Shown here: one piece after another, positions 47,956-60,166 of the stretch
Layout: each line of letters begins with the position of its first letter
How positions within the stretch are numbered: position 1 is the first letter of the stretch
Assembly: GCF_001540865.1 (NCBI RefSeq)
Contig: NC_033637.1
Span: 1,330,149-1,394,148, forward strand
Direction of reading: 5' to 3'
Length of the DNA: 64,000 nt
From: Ananas comosus
Lineage: Eukaryota; Streptophyta; Magnoliopsida; Poales; Bromeliaceae
The notes under the pieces: model-generated
What the model was told of the DNA's origin: nothing
Databases searched by the model: none
What the model saw: the letters and a program-made list of their open reading frames with translations, nothing else
Program-made: the position numbers and the translations under genes

Positions 47956-48303
47956 TAGGGATGCAAGCGGAGCGAATTGGGGGGCGAGAAGGTTCCCCCA
48001 CCTCCTGCTCCATTTTTTGTCGGAGCAGGGTGGATTCGGGACGATTTATTTTTCATTTGATTTTTGGCTCTCACTTATCATTCCATTCAAGGCGAATCGA
48101 GAGGGGGGAGCTGATTTTTGATGGATTTTTGATGGATCAAAGTGGATTAAAGAAAGAAAAAAATCTCTTACCTTCCGTCCTATTTACTTGGCGAATCGAA
48201 ACAGATTATATTTTTCTATATTAATATTTTATTTCAACTTATCGTTCCATTTGAAACTGATCGCGGCGGGAGCTCCTCCAACGCCGATCCATTTGCATCT
48301 CTA
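47956..48303. mobile_element. hAT-type MITE, 348 bp, 8-bp TSD
   Basis: ATTTGGAG occurs at 47948-47955 and 48304-48311, an 8-bp duplication. The insert begins TAGGGATGCAAGCGG and ends CCATTTGCATCTCTA, imperfect inverted repeats with the TAG ... CTA termini of hAT elements. The reading frame inside is not a recognisable protein. Confidence 0.85.
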
Positions 48304-48311
48304 ATTTGGAG

Positions 48312-49950
48312 TGCTATATATGTGTATGCACAACCCCCTTTTCTAAAATTTTACCGCTTCTTCTCACCGCTACTACTATTGCTCACTGTCCCCAGGTAAT
48401 TTGGGCAGCAGCAGCAGCAGCCAGACAGCGCAGGTGCGCGTCAGATAAAAGCATCTAATGCTGATGACAGCTCATCCCAACAATATAAACATCTCCCTCT
48501 TTCCTTCTCTCCCACCCCCACCCCCACCCCCACCCCCCATTAAATAAAAAAAAAGAAAATTGTTTAAACAAACAAGTTACATTAATAATTTAAAAATAAA
48601 AAAGCATTGTTCTTGTTAATTAATGTAGTGTATATATATCTATATAAAACAATGCATAAAACTGGTAGTGTACTGCTCCTGCCAGTCAACTCCAGCCTGG
48701 CCCACTCTCTCCAAAAGTTAATAATAAAAAATAAAAAAACCGGCCCACTTTGCCTTCCCTCCGTCACCGAAATCCCACCCAACCCCACAAACTTTATCTT
48801 TTTTTCTTTTAGTTTCTTTTTTTCTCAATCTCTCTCTCCATCTTTAATTTCCTTCCAGTAAAAGATATTTTGTGGATTAATAATTCCGCAAGCCTTTACA
48901 CTTTATTCACGTCCCTTCCCCATCTAATCTTGATCTTTCCAATGAGGTCCCTCTTGTTTGGTACAATTACTCTCGGACAATTGTAGGGGTGACTACTATT
49001 AATTGTGGCCCAATTAATCATCCTACTGTTGAAAGGCCCTCTGTCCAATGGGCCCACAGATAATATAGCACTTTTAAAAGCCCCCCCCCCTCTCTCTGCA
49101 AATTATTATTATTATTTAAATGGCGCACAGTTATAACCACTGTCTCAATTCCGTTCTGCTTTCGAATATCTCCTAGCTAAAGACGTGTAGGTAATATCAG
49201 AAGAATCGCACAAATAACAAAGGAGAGAAATTGGTCCCGTGATCTCTAAAAACAAAAGGATTCAAGATTGATTCCGACATCATTTATTTCAGTTAGAAAT
49301 TGATTTGATAGAAAAAATAATATAGAAATTGTCTTAACGGAGGATGCGTAAGTCTTTGCACGTGGTCAATCAAATAATTTTTCATATCACTTTCTTAATC
49401 CCTTGGAAATTTATAAAGATATCAGAGAGGCTAAGACTATCCTTTTGTTGACTCCATTGGTCACGTTGTCAACCTTATCATGTACCCATCTCTTTTTTTA
49501 TCTCCCCTTTTTTTTCTTTTTCTTTTTCCTTTTTCCTTTTTTTTTTTTTTTTTCCCCCCTCTTTATTAGCCATTTTCCCACCCTTAGAATTAGTGGGGGC
49601 TCCATCTGTACAACCACGCGCGTTGTGGGGTACTGTCGCACGACTCAGTTCGAACCAGCTTCTTATTTAGCCCGAGTCACCTGACTCACGTGCGTTCAGT
49701 GTCTTGGGCTTGCCCATCCCTTCTTTGTATTTTAATGTATTTATTTTTATTATTTATATTTTTGTACATACGAGATGCATGCATGTAATAATAGAATATT
49801 GCATGCCACAGGTCCACCAGAATGTTAAATGTTATATATTCTGTTAATGTATTAATACTTATAATAAAAACAAATTTAATTGGTTCATATATGCTATCCA
49901 AGAGAACAGTATATATAATATATAAAAATAACACTCTGAATGGTAAGTCT
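48312..49950. other. Gene-poor region with simple repeats
   Basis: Contains (CAG)n near 48405-48420, (CCCCCA)n near 48513-48538, C- and T-rich tracts at 49081 and 49505-49560, and a short GC-rich stretch at 49590-49710. No gene recognised on either strand. Confidence 0.4.
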
Positions 49951-49954
49951 TGTG

Positions 49955-50470
49955 TATTATTAGAAGCACGAAGGTCTTCGTGCTCCTAAGTTGTTTTGGA
50001 TGATGGAGCTTTCGAACTGATGATCAACTCCGTTAGACTTGTTCTAGCGTATTTGAAGTATTTAGAAAATGAATTTTGCGATTTTTCAATATCATTTATT
50101 TAGCGATCAAAAGGGTTTAAAATCAATGGCTGAAAATAAAAATTTCACAAAAAATGATGATATAGCACTAAAATTTTCGATCAGAGATATTATCTTGCTG
50201 TAAATAGTATAAAAATTTTTTATCAAAATTTCATCTGATTTGAATATTTCTACACCGTTAAACTTGCAAGCGGTATAAATCAATCATTAAAAATTATTGA
50301 TTTTTATCCCTTTTGATTCTAGGCAAATAATATCGAAAAATCGCAAAAATTATTTTCTAGATATTTCAAACACGCTAGATCAAGTCTAACGGAGCATATC
50401 GTCAATTCAAAAACTCTATCATAAAAAACGGCTTAGGAGCACGAAAACTTCTGTACTCCCTTGCACACAA
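49955..50470. mobile_element. Long foldback element
   Basis: TTCGTGCTCCTAAG (49977-49990) and its exact inverse (50432-50445) head two arms of about 170-200 bp. The arms pair imperfectly through TCCGTTAGACTTG, TAGAAAAT, TTTGCGATTTTT and ATCAAAAGGG. A small perfect palindrome (AGCACGAAG, GT, CTTCGTGCT) sits at the left end. No coding sequence. Related, more diverged sequence occurs at about 23150-23660 and 40430-41000. Confidence 0.7.
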
Positions 50471-51853
50471 AATCTACTCTCACTACAAGAATTAGTATTT
50501 TTAACGACCAAATTTTAACGACAGTGATTTTAATCTACTCTCTCTCTCTCTATATCTATATATATATACACCAAGACATTAAACATTCTAAATGACCAAA
50601 TCATTTCCCTAATTATATTCATGTTTGTACATACATTATGTTTGATTTAATATTTATACAAGCTTATATAAATAGATATGAAAGATCAAGTTGGATAACC
50701 AATTAAGTTGAATATAAGTAAAGGAAGGTGTGTTAATATTAAAAAAAAGGAGGATCAGGTCACCAAAGACAGAGGTAATACTGTTTCCACATCACCCCAC
50801 ATTTGTTGGCTTTCTCTATACCTGGATTCCTGATGAGTGATAATGACCTCTCCCTTGCCACCCACACCATCCCATCTCACTCATTTTTTAATAATAAATA
50901 ATCATTTAATAATAATTCACAATCACTCTAAAAGATTTTTTGTGGATTATTAATTATATGTTTGTAGGAAGTAAGATACATCCGTATCCTCCCATTTTTA
51001 TTTTCCTTATAAAATCTTTCTGCTTGTTAAGGATCTAACTTGGCATCTCCAGTAGTACTAAATATTTGACCTTATTTCTAAAGCATAGTATTTTTAGTTC
51101 TAATATAGCACCTATAAAGTGGCTTTTTGTGCTACATAAATTTTGATAAATGTGTCGCATCATAAATTAAGCAAACTCTTCTACATTGGCGTACGTATTA
51201 GACGCAAAAAATTTTTACAAATAAGTCTACAGTAGTTCATAAAAAAATTGAGCTGAATATAATCCGACATTAGCATCAAATTTTAACGTACAATATTGTT
51301 TAAGAACCTCTATTTTAAAAAATTATTATCATTTTTCATCCGGCTACTCCGACTACATATACGAATCAAACAAATTTTTTATATTTATAAACATCACTAC
51401 AGCACAATCTTTAACAATAAATTTTAAAAAACAACAGAAATTTTTTTTTTTTGTTCTTGTTCTATAATTTTGTCCGTCTTTTAGGCAAAAGCTATAACTG
51501 TTTAGAAAAGAAAGCGGCTGCAGCGCTTTCCCCACAACGCGAGGGAAAGCGGTGGTTAATTTTCTTTTTTAAAGGGAGAAAAAAAAAAAAGGAAAAAGGA
51601 AAAAAAAGAAGAAAAAGAAAAAAAAGGCGATAGAGTACTGCTGCTGCTGCTGCTGCTGCATGGAAAAGCGCTTTTCCCTCTGTCGCGGCCCCGTACGTGC
51701 CGTCACCAGCCGCGTAGCACGTGCGTGCGAGTGAGTATACGCCATGGATTTGAGAGCACTTTTATTCCTGGATAAAATTTTACTGCGGTAATAATAATTA
51801 TATAATGATAATAATAATAATTACAAAACTACGTAACGTGGTTTAATTAACCA

Positions 51854-51886
<33 letters not shown>

Positions 51887-52303
51887 ATATTATACTCGGC
51901 GGTGGGGAACACAAAGCACCCGTATCATTCGTCTTCCGGATGACGTGGAGATTGATTATTGGGGACCAGTATGTGGGACCCACGGGACGCGTCCAATCGA
52001 TGTGGACCACCTTCTGATTGGTAGGTGGGTTTGGAGGTTTTTTTTTTTATTTTTTAAGGAATTTTTAAGTGGTCCTTAATAAGACAGGGGAGAAGTTAAG
52101 GTACGGCCCTATAACGGGATTGGTTAATAATGCCTTTCCCGTTTCAGAAGAAAAACCCGGTTCGCCACGTCAGCTCGTGAACCTCATACTGCCACATTTT
52201 CTTTTTTTTTAAAAAAAAAAAATTTGTGGTGTGTTGAGACTCATCGATCTCACTTTAGTTAAGAAAATTTGTATTTTGTGAGATGGAATTGAACTGTAAA
52301 ATG
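50471..52303. other. Gene-poor region with a GC-rich island
   Basis: AT-rich sequence with (CTG)n at 51639-51659, an (ATT)n tract at 51857-51888, and a GC-rich island at about 51660-51740 and 51890-52190 with GATGACGTGG, CCAAT and GTGGGACCCAC words. No gene found on either strand. Confidence 0.4.
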
Positions 52304-52722
52304 AAATAAAGAGTGTACCGTAGATGGTGGACAAGTTAACACCCATGGTGCATTAGATGATAGTATTTTTTTTTTTTCGTATTTAAGCGTTAATTTTTTT
52401 CTCAAGACTTTAATTTTACTGTAAAAAAAAAATATACACGAATTTTTAAATATAAGATTCATTTAATGTTAAAAACCATACAATACTATGGGTTGAAAAT
52501 AAAAAAATACTATCATAGCAAATAAAGAGTGTACCTTAGATGGTGGACAAGTTAACACCCTGGTGCATCAACCCATAGTATTTTTTTTTTTTTCGTATTT
52601 AAGCGTTAATTTTTTTCTCAAGACTTTAATTTTACTGTAAAACAAAATATACACGAATTTTTAAATATAAGATTCATTTAATATTAAAAACCATACAATA
52701 CTATGGGTTGAAAATAAAAAAA
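52304..52722. repeat. Tandem duplication, about 216 bp, two copies
   Basis: AAATAAAGAGTGTACC starts copy 1 at 52304 and copy 2 at 52520. They are almost identical, with small changes near GTGCAT and in A/T runs. Each copy also has short inverted ends: GATAGTATT with AATACTATC in copy 1, and AACCCATAGTATT with AATACTATGGGTT in copy 2. Confidence 0.85.
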
Positions 52723-55700
52723 TTGTTTTGTAGCAAAAATACATAAGTTATATTTTAAGCAAAGTGATATTATATGTCCGCATAATATGTTATGACTCAC
52801 AAAAATAAACAAAATATTTTTCTCAGACACTAACACTAAATTCAACTCTATAAGTGGGAGAATTTAGCCATAACACCATGTGTAACAACAACAATTGATT
52901 ATAAATAATAATATTGAAAAAGCAAACTAAGATAATGCTAGGAGAAAAGGTGTGGGTCCACACTTGTGTGTTAATAATGATTAGGGGCGGAGAAGCATGT
53001 GCATGCGTTCCCTCTTTTTTTTTTAAATTTTTTTTTATTTAACCACACGGTCCTTTTTAATTTATTATTCTCTTATATATATATATATATATTTCCTTTT
53101 TATTTACCACACGAGAGCTAAAGCCACGAGGGTTGGGGTTGGGGTTGGGGTCGGGGCCCAGCGTCACCTGGATTCAATGCTCCCGCGCCCGTTTCATCGA
53201 ATTTGGGTGGCAACGCGTGGTCTGGTTCTCGCCCGACATTTATGGCGCATTTTTGCTATTTTCGAGTCTCCAACTGCATGGGCCGCGTGCATAGATATAT
53301 AGGCCTAGGGCGGGTCCGGTAAAATCAAACTGCACTCCACCGAATTCGCGAGTTACGCCCGTACAGCTGAGCTCGACTTCACACTTGTCGCGAGTCGCAA
53401 CCCTACGAGACAGATTCACGTGCGTAGACGACGCAGACCCTGTGAAAGTTCGAGCTCCGCAATTCCGTCCAAATGCAGGTGGACTCACTGCTTGGATAAA
53501 ATTTCGAGTCTCCAAAATCTGGAGTTAATTTTTTCCTTCTTACAACACTACTCGAATTTAATGCATGTCGATTTCTCATGCATGTTTCCTATGCTACCAT
53601 TGAGCTAATGGACTAGATCGTACACAATCCTAACTTTTGGTAATTTATAAGATTAATATACTTTATTTCCTTTTTTTTTAATATTTTGAATTGATGCGAA
53701 TACAGTGAAGGTTCGAATACCCTGTAAATTTACCCTCAAGTGCCGCTGATGAGCTCAAATATGTATTTCATAAGAGTGCAAAATATAAAAAAGTTGAGCT
53801 ACCATAATTTGCCTTGAGCAATACTCTTTTACTGATAAAGGCCATCTTAGCATTATATTTGGGGAGTTGGGTGGGCCAAAATCTAATCTTAATGAGAAAA
53901 AGAAGAATCTAGCACCCAAAGACATAATGAGGGAACTTTAGATGGAATGCATGGATAAATGATGGGCTGTTATGTACCACAAAAGGGTGATAAATATCAG
54001 TGCCACTGCAATGGAGCTTATTTTATTATTTCTCTTCTTATTATTCATGGGCTTCATCATTGAACTTGAGGCTCCACTAAATTTTTTTATAGCACTAAAG
54101 TGCAGGACCAAACTATACACACACAGAAGATCATGATGCTTTGATATGTTTCTATCAATTACCCTATCATATATATTGCACAAAGCAGAGAGAGAGAGAG
54201 GGGTATCACAATCACAAGCCTAGCCAAAATTGATAAAGCCACAAGGGGGCAGGTGATGTTGACCATAGATAAGAATATTCAAGCTGCATGGTGTGGGGAT
54301 TGGTGTTCTTATTAAGGAGGCTGCACCCCCCCAAAAGGGTGTATTGCACCCATATTGGTGATGATCACTGTTGTGGTGTGTCACATTACATCAAGGAAAA
54401 GAAGTAGATATGTATATAGCTGATGACTGTAGGTGGAAACAGATGGTAGGTGTTAGGGCCTGATATTGACCTAGCTAGGGGGTGCTGGTGGAACCCAGAA
54501 AATAGTCAGTCCAATTCAAATCCAAATCTAAATCTAGCCTGAAATGTGATTTTCTTTTGTTTTTTTTGTAGGATTCTGACAATTTTTGTTCAGCAGTTTA
54601 TCAAACCTAGATTTGGGTTAGGATGATAAATATAGAGCATATTTAGTGTCGATGGCTGTCTAATGCTATTAGATTAAAATTAGTGAGGACGAAAACATGT
54701 AAAAGATATTTCCCTATTTTTGAAGAGGCCGCAGAAATTATATTTAGTCGAACTTTTGTATATGTTGTGAGATATATGCCTTACCACTTACAGAAATAAA
54801 TAAAAAATATTTTCCCGACGCTTCCTTAGAATGTGCAGTACGTAAGCTCTCCCTGCCTGCAACCCCAAATGAAATCATATTTAATTAATATAATTCATTT
54901 ATCTAAAACTTGATCAGGTATATTAATTAGAATTATTATTCAAAGTCGTGCTGATGTAAAAGTCATTAACAAATTAAAAATTAAAGTCTTAACTAACAAA
55001 TTAAAAAGTTGACTGCGCCAGGCCCCTAATTCCTGAGCTCGAGGAGTCGACTCGCCTGCGATTTCTCAATCGTCGACTTGCAGCAGACTCATGAAGATAT
55101 GTTGAAGATATAAAATAAAAAGAATATCATCATTTTTAGCTCAAAAAGTTTTACTTTGGTTTTTGAATTTTCAATTTTGATGTTAGTGGTTTCTAATTCT
55201 TAAAAATGTTTTACTTCAATGGTTATATATATATATTAACTATTGAGGATAAATTATTGTCTACACCTAGCTAATGCATCCATACATCAATGCACCTTGC
55301 ATCATCAATAATTTTTAATTGCATATGTTTAAAGTAAGATATTTGGATTGAAAGTACAAGATAGATGAAAAAGAAAGGAATTCATGATCTATGAATAAAC
55401 AAATAATTAAGTGAAATCAATAATTTTTAATCTAAGTTGAGGCTTAAAATGAAACACTTTTAAAAATCGAGAAACTAAATTAAAATCTTACCAAAAGTCC
55501 ACGATCTCGAACGCCAGTATCAAAAGTTTGAGAACCAAAACAAAACTTTACTAAAAATATGGAGACTAGTACTGCAATTTATCTACTTTTGAGCACATCG
55601 AAAAGTCTCGTGCCCAGACGTGGTTAATTTAGTATTTAGCTATAGATTTTGGAGAAGATGACTCTTTGTTGCTTTTTCTTTTTTCTTTTTTATTTGTGCC

Positions 55701-56170
55701 TCATTTTTCACTAGGCCTAGGGTCTAAGTAGCCACACATATGTATATTTGTTTTCTGAATAATCTTTTTCCTACAACAAAATGATTATGATATATGTATC
55801 TAGGACAACTCAAAATTCTATGTGGATCGATGTCATGTTAATGCGTTCAAATTCCACCCTGTTTTTATCATTCCTTGTCTTCTGAGTTCGTTGGATTTAG
55901 CTTTCAACACATTCCTCACTTTGTTTGATTCCACTAACATTAAAATCTCTTGCGGATTTCGAGGGTTCTCTAAATATTCTGTGTGATATCTGTAGAATGT
56001 CTGCCCCCAGTTAAGCCACACATAGCATCCAAATTTGTGTTTGCTTGAGTTGTCCTTTTCATAAATATAAGGTGCTATTTTTGGACATAAATTTTATAAT
56101 TTGTTGTATTATTTCTCTCAAGTTTATAAGGACCCTTTATCATATAAGGAATTTAGAAAACATAAGTTTA
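52723..56170. other. Gene-poor region
   Basis: No gene recognised. It contains a G-rich tract (53130-53156), a moderately GC-rich stretch to about 53500 with only unconvincing ORFs, a (GA)n at 54188-54200, and AT-rich sequence. The minus-strand ORF at 55833-56021 shows no known domain. Confidence 0.4.
53130..53156 (+). other. Potential G-quadruplex, five G-runs
   Basis: Five runs of three to four G separated by TT or TC. The spacing fits a stable intramolecular G-quadruplex on the plus strand. It is not a plant telomere repeat, because TTTAGGG is absent. Confidence 0.6.
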
Positions 56171-57421
56171 GGTAGTGTTTGGTTCGGGAACAAGGGGGGG
56201 AATAGGCCCTTGTTCCCCCCTTTGTTCCCAAACGCAATGTTTGGTTCCCGGGAACAGTAGTTCCCGGGAATCTGGAACTATCTGGAACTAGCTAGTATAA
56301 GGCTGGAACTGCTGTTCCACCCGTTTCCTGGAACAAGCTTATTCCTGGATGAGAACAAGATTAATTAAAATCTAAATTTAATTTTAATGGCAGTAAATTA
56401 TTAATTAATCTAATTAATATATTTAAATTATTATTTATTACTTTAATAATTAAATAATTTAAATAATTTATTATTTATAATTAAATATTAATAATTAGAT
56501 AATTATTATTATTAATTTATTATTTATAATTAATTATAAATAATTAATAATATTCATTATTTTTTTATTAATAATTATTATTTATTCTTAATGACAATCG
56601 ATATTATTATTAATTTATTATTTATAATTAATTCTTAATAATTAATAATTATTATTATTTATTATTAATTATTAATAATTTTTATTCTTAATAATTAGAT
56701 AATCGATATTATTATTAATTTATTATTTATAATTAATAATAATTATTATTTATTAATAATTATTAATAATTTTTATTCTTAATAATTAGATAATCGATAT
56801 TATTATTAATTTATTATTTATAATTAATAATTAATAATTAATAATAATTATTATTTATTAATAATTAATTAATAATTCTTATTCTTAATAATTAGATAAT
56901 GGATATTATTATTAATTTATTATTTATAATTAAATAATAATAATTATTATTATTTATTAATAAATATTAATATTAATTATTATTAATAATTAGATAATCA
57001 ATATTATTATTAATTTATTATTTATAATTAATTAATAAGAATAATTAATAATTATTATTATTTATTAAAAATTAATAATAATTATTATTATTATTAATTA
57101 GTTCATCCATATTATTAATATATTATTTATAATTAATTATTAATAATAATTATTATTTAAAATTAATTATTAATAATTAAATTCTTATTTATTTTTAAGT
57201 AATATTTTTATTACTATTAATTATATAATATAATTTTAATTTCAAATTATAACTCTTATTCCTCTTGTTCCAATCTAACCATCCAAACACTATTTGCCTT
57301 ATTCCTAGGAACAACCCAATTTTCATCCAAACACAAAATTGGTCTAGTTCTTGCTTATACCTGAACTTGTACCTATCCCTAGAACTAGCAGTTCTTACTT
57401 ATACCCGAACCAAACGCAGCC
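56171..57421. mobile_element. PIF/Harbinger-like MITE with an internal AT tandem array, 1.25 kb
   Basis: Ends GGTAGTGTTTGGTTCGGG and CCCGAACCAAACGCAGCC are inverted repeats, flanked by TTA on both sides (56168-56170 and 57422-57424). The outer parts carry GGAAC/GTTCC-rich sequence mirrored at both ends. The middle, about 56380-57240, is nearly pure A/T with a block (AATCGATATT, then ATTATTAATTTATTATTTAT) repeated every 90-106 bp, near 56596, 56701, 56792, 56898 and 56997. No coding capacity. Confidence 0.8.
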
Positions 57422-57961
57422 TTAGAGTTTTCTCTTTTTTCCTCTCTCTTTGGTAAGAAATTAAAATGAGCTTTTGAAAGTTTTTCTTAGGAGAATTAGT
57501 GCAAAATCTAAAGTGCTTCGTCAAACAGCTCTATTCAATGAAGACATTTAGAGAAGCTCAAATCGGGCCGAAAGACCTTTATTCAATGTGTGAAACTATT
57601 AAGTCATCATGGGCGAAAAACTCAACGTTACTGAAATTCTTGATTAGTTTCTAACAAGTTTCTGTTAGATGTTTCGAATTCTGGAACCGCGGGCTTTTCT
57701 AATTATATAAATCACTTCAGCTTGACCAAGTTCTTTTACCCCACTCTGAAAAAATAGTTTTTATCTGGAGAGCCATAGGACCAGAGTGATTGATACTGTA
57801 GAAGCTTCCTCTCTCCATTAAATGGCACATTTATGTGTGGAAACTACCTTATTTAAAGCTATGCTTATTTGGCAATAGCGTATAGTACCTATCATCTGTA
57901 AATGTACGTCCTTTGAGCGCTTCAACTTAAAGCAAAAACCTTCTTTTAACTTCTATTACTC

Positions 57962-58117
57962 TTATCGACCGTCTCTAACGCAAGTGGCAAAGGGCTTGTG
58001 GTTGGTACCCGAGGTCCCTGAGTTCAAATCCTAGTTGATTCTAATTTTCAGCTAAGTTTATTTCTAAATAAAATAAACGAAGCTTTCTCAAAAAAAAGAA
58101 AAAAAAAAAAGAAAAAA
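57962..58117 (+). mobile_element. tRNA-derived SINE with 14-bp TSD (copy C)
   Basis: AACTTCTATTACTC flanks the insert at 57948-57961 and 58118-58131. The head has clear pol III boxes: TAACGCAAGTGGCAAAGGG (A box) and GAGTTCAAATCCT (B box). The tail reads AAATAAAATAAACGAAGC, TTTCTC and poly(A). The terminal hairpin seen in the other copies is missing here, apparently by a small deletion. Confidence 0.88.
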
Positions 58118-58131
58118 AACTTCTATTACTC

Positions 58132-60107
58132 CTAAACTAACCAGCGTATGAATATAGGCTTCTAATTAGCTTTCGTATATTCATTTACAATGTAACGCAT
58201 GCACTTTTGCTTTATGCTTAATCAAGTTTCTTACCTCTTATATTTTGATAATTGGTTTGTTAAGAAACTAAGATATTTCATTGAAACTGATCAAATGAAA
58301 ATTTTAAGTTTCGGCCCGGTCAATTGTCAAGTTTAATTGATCAGCTAATCATCTCCAGGTGATCACAACATTAATTTTATCCTTTTGCGACAGTGATTTG
58401 CACTCTCATTTTAACTAAGAAACAAACGCCATAATGATAATGCATTCTTCCAGTACAAGTGCTACACATTTAGCACTAGTCTTATATCTCAAGTCCTTCG
58501 CAACTTCGAATCCGAATAAGCTATTGCGAAATGAATTTAATATGTGTTGGAGTTGAGAATTTTAATACCGGATTCAGGATAGAGCATCATAATCACTCTT
58601 GTTTTTTTCTGTTTGAAAACTAACATAGGAGTTCTCATTTTATATGAGCAACATACATGTATGGTTGGTTAAGGAAATGTTATAAGAAGGGTTGGAGATG
58701 TGGTAGGTGATACTCAACCTAGTTTGTCCATATATTAATAGGATGTGTAGTGGTCCAAAATCAATTAGTGAAAGGAATTGAAGGACCCAGAAAAATTGTT
58801 TGTCCTTGTGTTTCCTGTGTAGTGTTAGGTCTTAGGAGGGATCAGGAGCCAAGTAATATTGTCCCAAAGCAATTCCATGCAAAAAGTATTAATGAGAGAA
58901 AAAAATCGAAATTAATGCGGGTCGATCGATCAGTTTGCCCGATTCGTCAACCGCAATGCTAATTTCTGCTCAACATGCGAATCCGATGATTGGGTTTCTT
59001 GTAAGAAAAGTGTATGTGTAACAAAAATTAGGATTTGCATGTTGGATTTTCAACTAGTTTAATTTTATTTCTTCAAGAATATATAGCATATTTAATTTGG
59101 CTGGCTGTTGAAATAAATATTCATTAAAACAGTAGTATCTGAATGCCAAGTCGAAGTTGCATGTGAAAGAACAAGATGTCGCTAACCCGACATATTATCG
59201 GATGATTCTTACGTGCTTATTTATTACATATTTGGTGTTGTTAGAAGTCAGATATGACTAGTAAGATCAAATTCATGTAGTAATAATAGCTAAGCCTAAC
59301 ACAGTAATATATACATCAACTATGAAAGCCAATACATTTACGGAGCAACACATATCCTTCCATTGTACACCAATGTATCATGCTGTGACATGTGCCAACC
59401 ATTGGTTAAAAATGAATGGACCAAGACTAAAAGAGATGAAAATTATTCCACCTATTCGAAATGTTTCTAACTTGATATTGAGGAATTTAATAAGCTGTGT
59501 GTGAATTCCAACTCATCAAAGAAAAGGACATATATAACCTATTTTGGGGGTTCACTGAGCATGTGCTTACCTGAGCCCTCCCTAGCAAAATCTGGGACCA
59601 TATCATCAAGATCCTTTTTTAACCACACCTAATATCGAAGAAGCACAATAGATAAATTACGCAAGAAAACTGAGAGGAAAAAAGGGGAAAAAAAAAAAAT
59701 GTATTCATGGAAAACCAGCCACCCTTTTGTTCACACTGAATACATGCCAGGTTGGTAGTGAGCTAATAATGCCACAGTAATCCACCTACCATATCAATTG
59801 CTTATCACATCATCAGAATCTGAGGTAAGTGAAAAGGACAACATAAGGAGAAAAGTATGAAGATTGATTCTGTAGAGAGATTTAGCAGTTTCAAGTGATG
59901 TGAATGTTACATTTCCTAAGTAACCAGGCATGGAATAGATGTGGTGGCCATGGGAGTAGGTTGACATGTAACATTTCTACTATGGTAGAAACTAGAAAGG
60001 GGATTGACTATTTAACCCAAAAATTTGTCCAAAATTCCAAAAAATTAATAAAAGATAAGAAAAAAACAAAAAGAAGAAATTACAGAGGAGCTTGGGTTCA
60101 CTTCATC
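58132..60107. other. Upstream region of the GASA gene
   Basis: AT-rich non-coding DNA. ORFs at 58750-58962, 59322-59504 and 59904-60233 show no domain, and the last overlaps the GASA leader in another frame. I see no mobile element with clear ends. Confidence 0.4.
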
Positions 60108-60113
60108 TATAAA
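60108..60113 (+). promoter_or_regulatory. TATA box of the GASA gene
   Basis: TATAAA in the context CATCTATAAAGGCCC, 54 bp before the ATG, a normal distance for a short plant leader. Confidence 0.55.
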
Positions 60114-60166
60114 GGCCCATTACTTCTTCTCCTTCTCTATCACTTACGACTGCGCGAGTGGCAGAG

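Noticed and set aside
53130..53156. Interstitial telomere repeat
   Set aside because: The unit is GGGGTT, not the plant TTTAGGG, and only a few units exist.
53240..53515. Minus-strand ORF of 91 residues in a GC-rich patch
   Set aside because: No recognisable domain, no splice partners, and composition follows local GC content.
55833..56021. Minus-strand ORF of 62 residues
   Set aside because: No domain recognised and no exons nearby that would extend it.
57962..58040. Real tRNA gene
   Set aside because: A and B boxes are present, but the segment has no complete cloverleaf and continues into a poly(A) tail with flanking duplication, so it is the head of a SINE.
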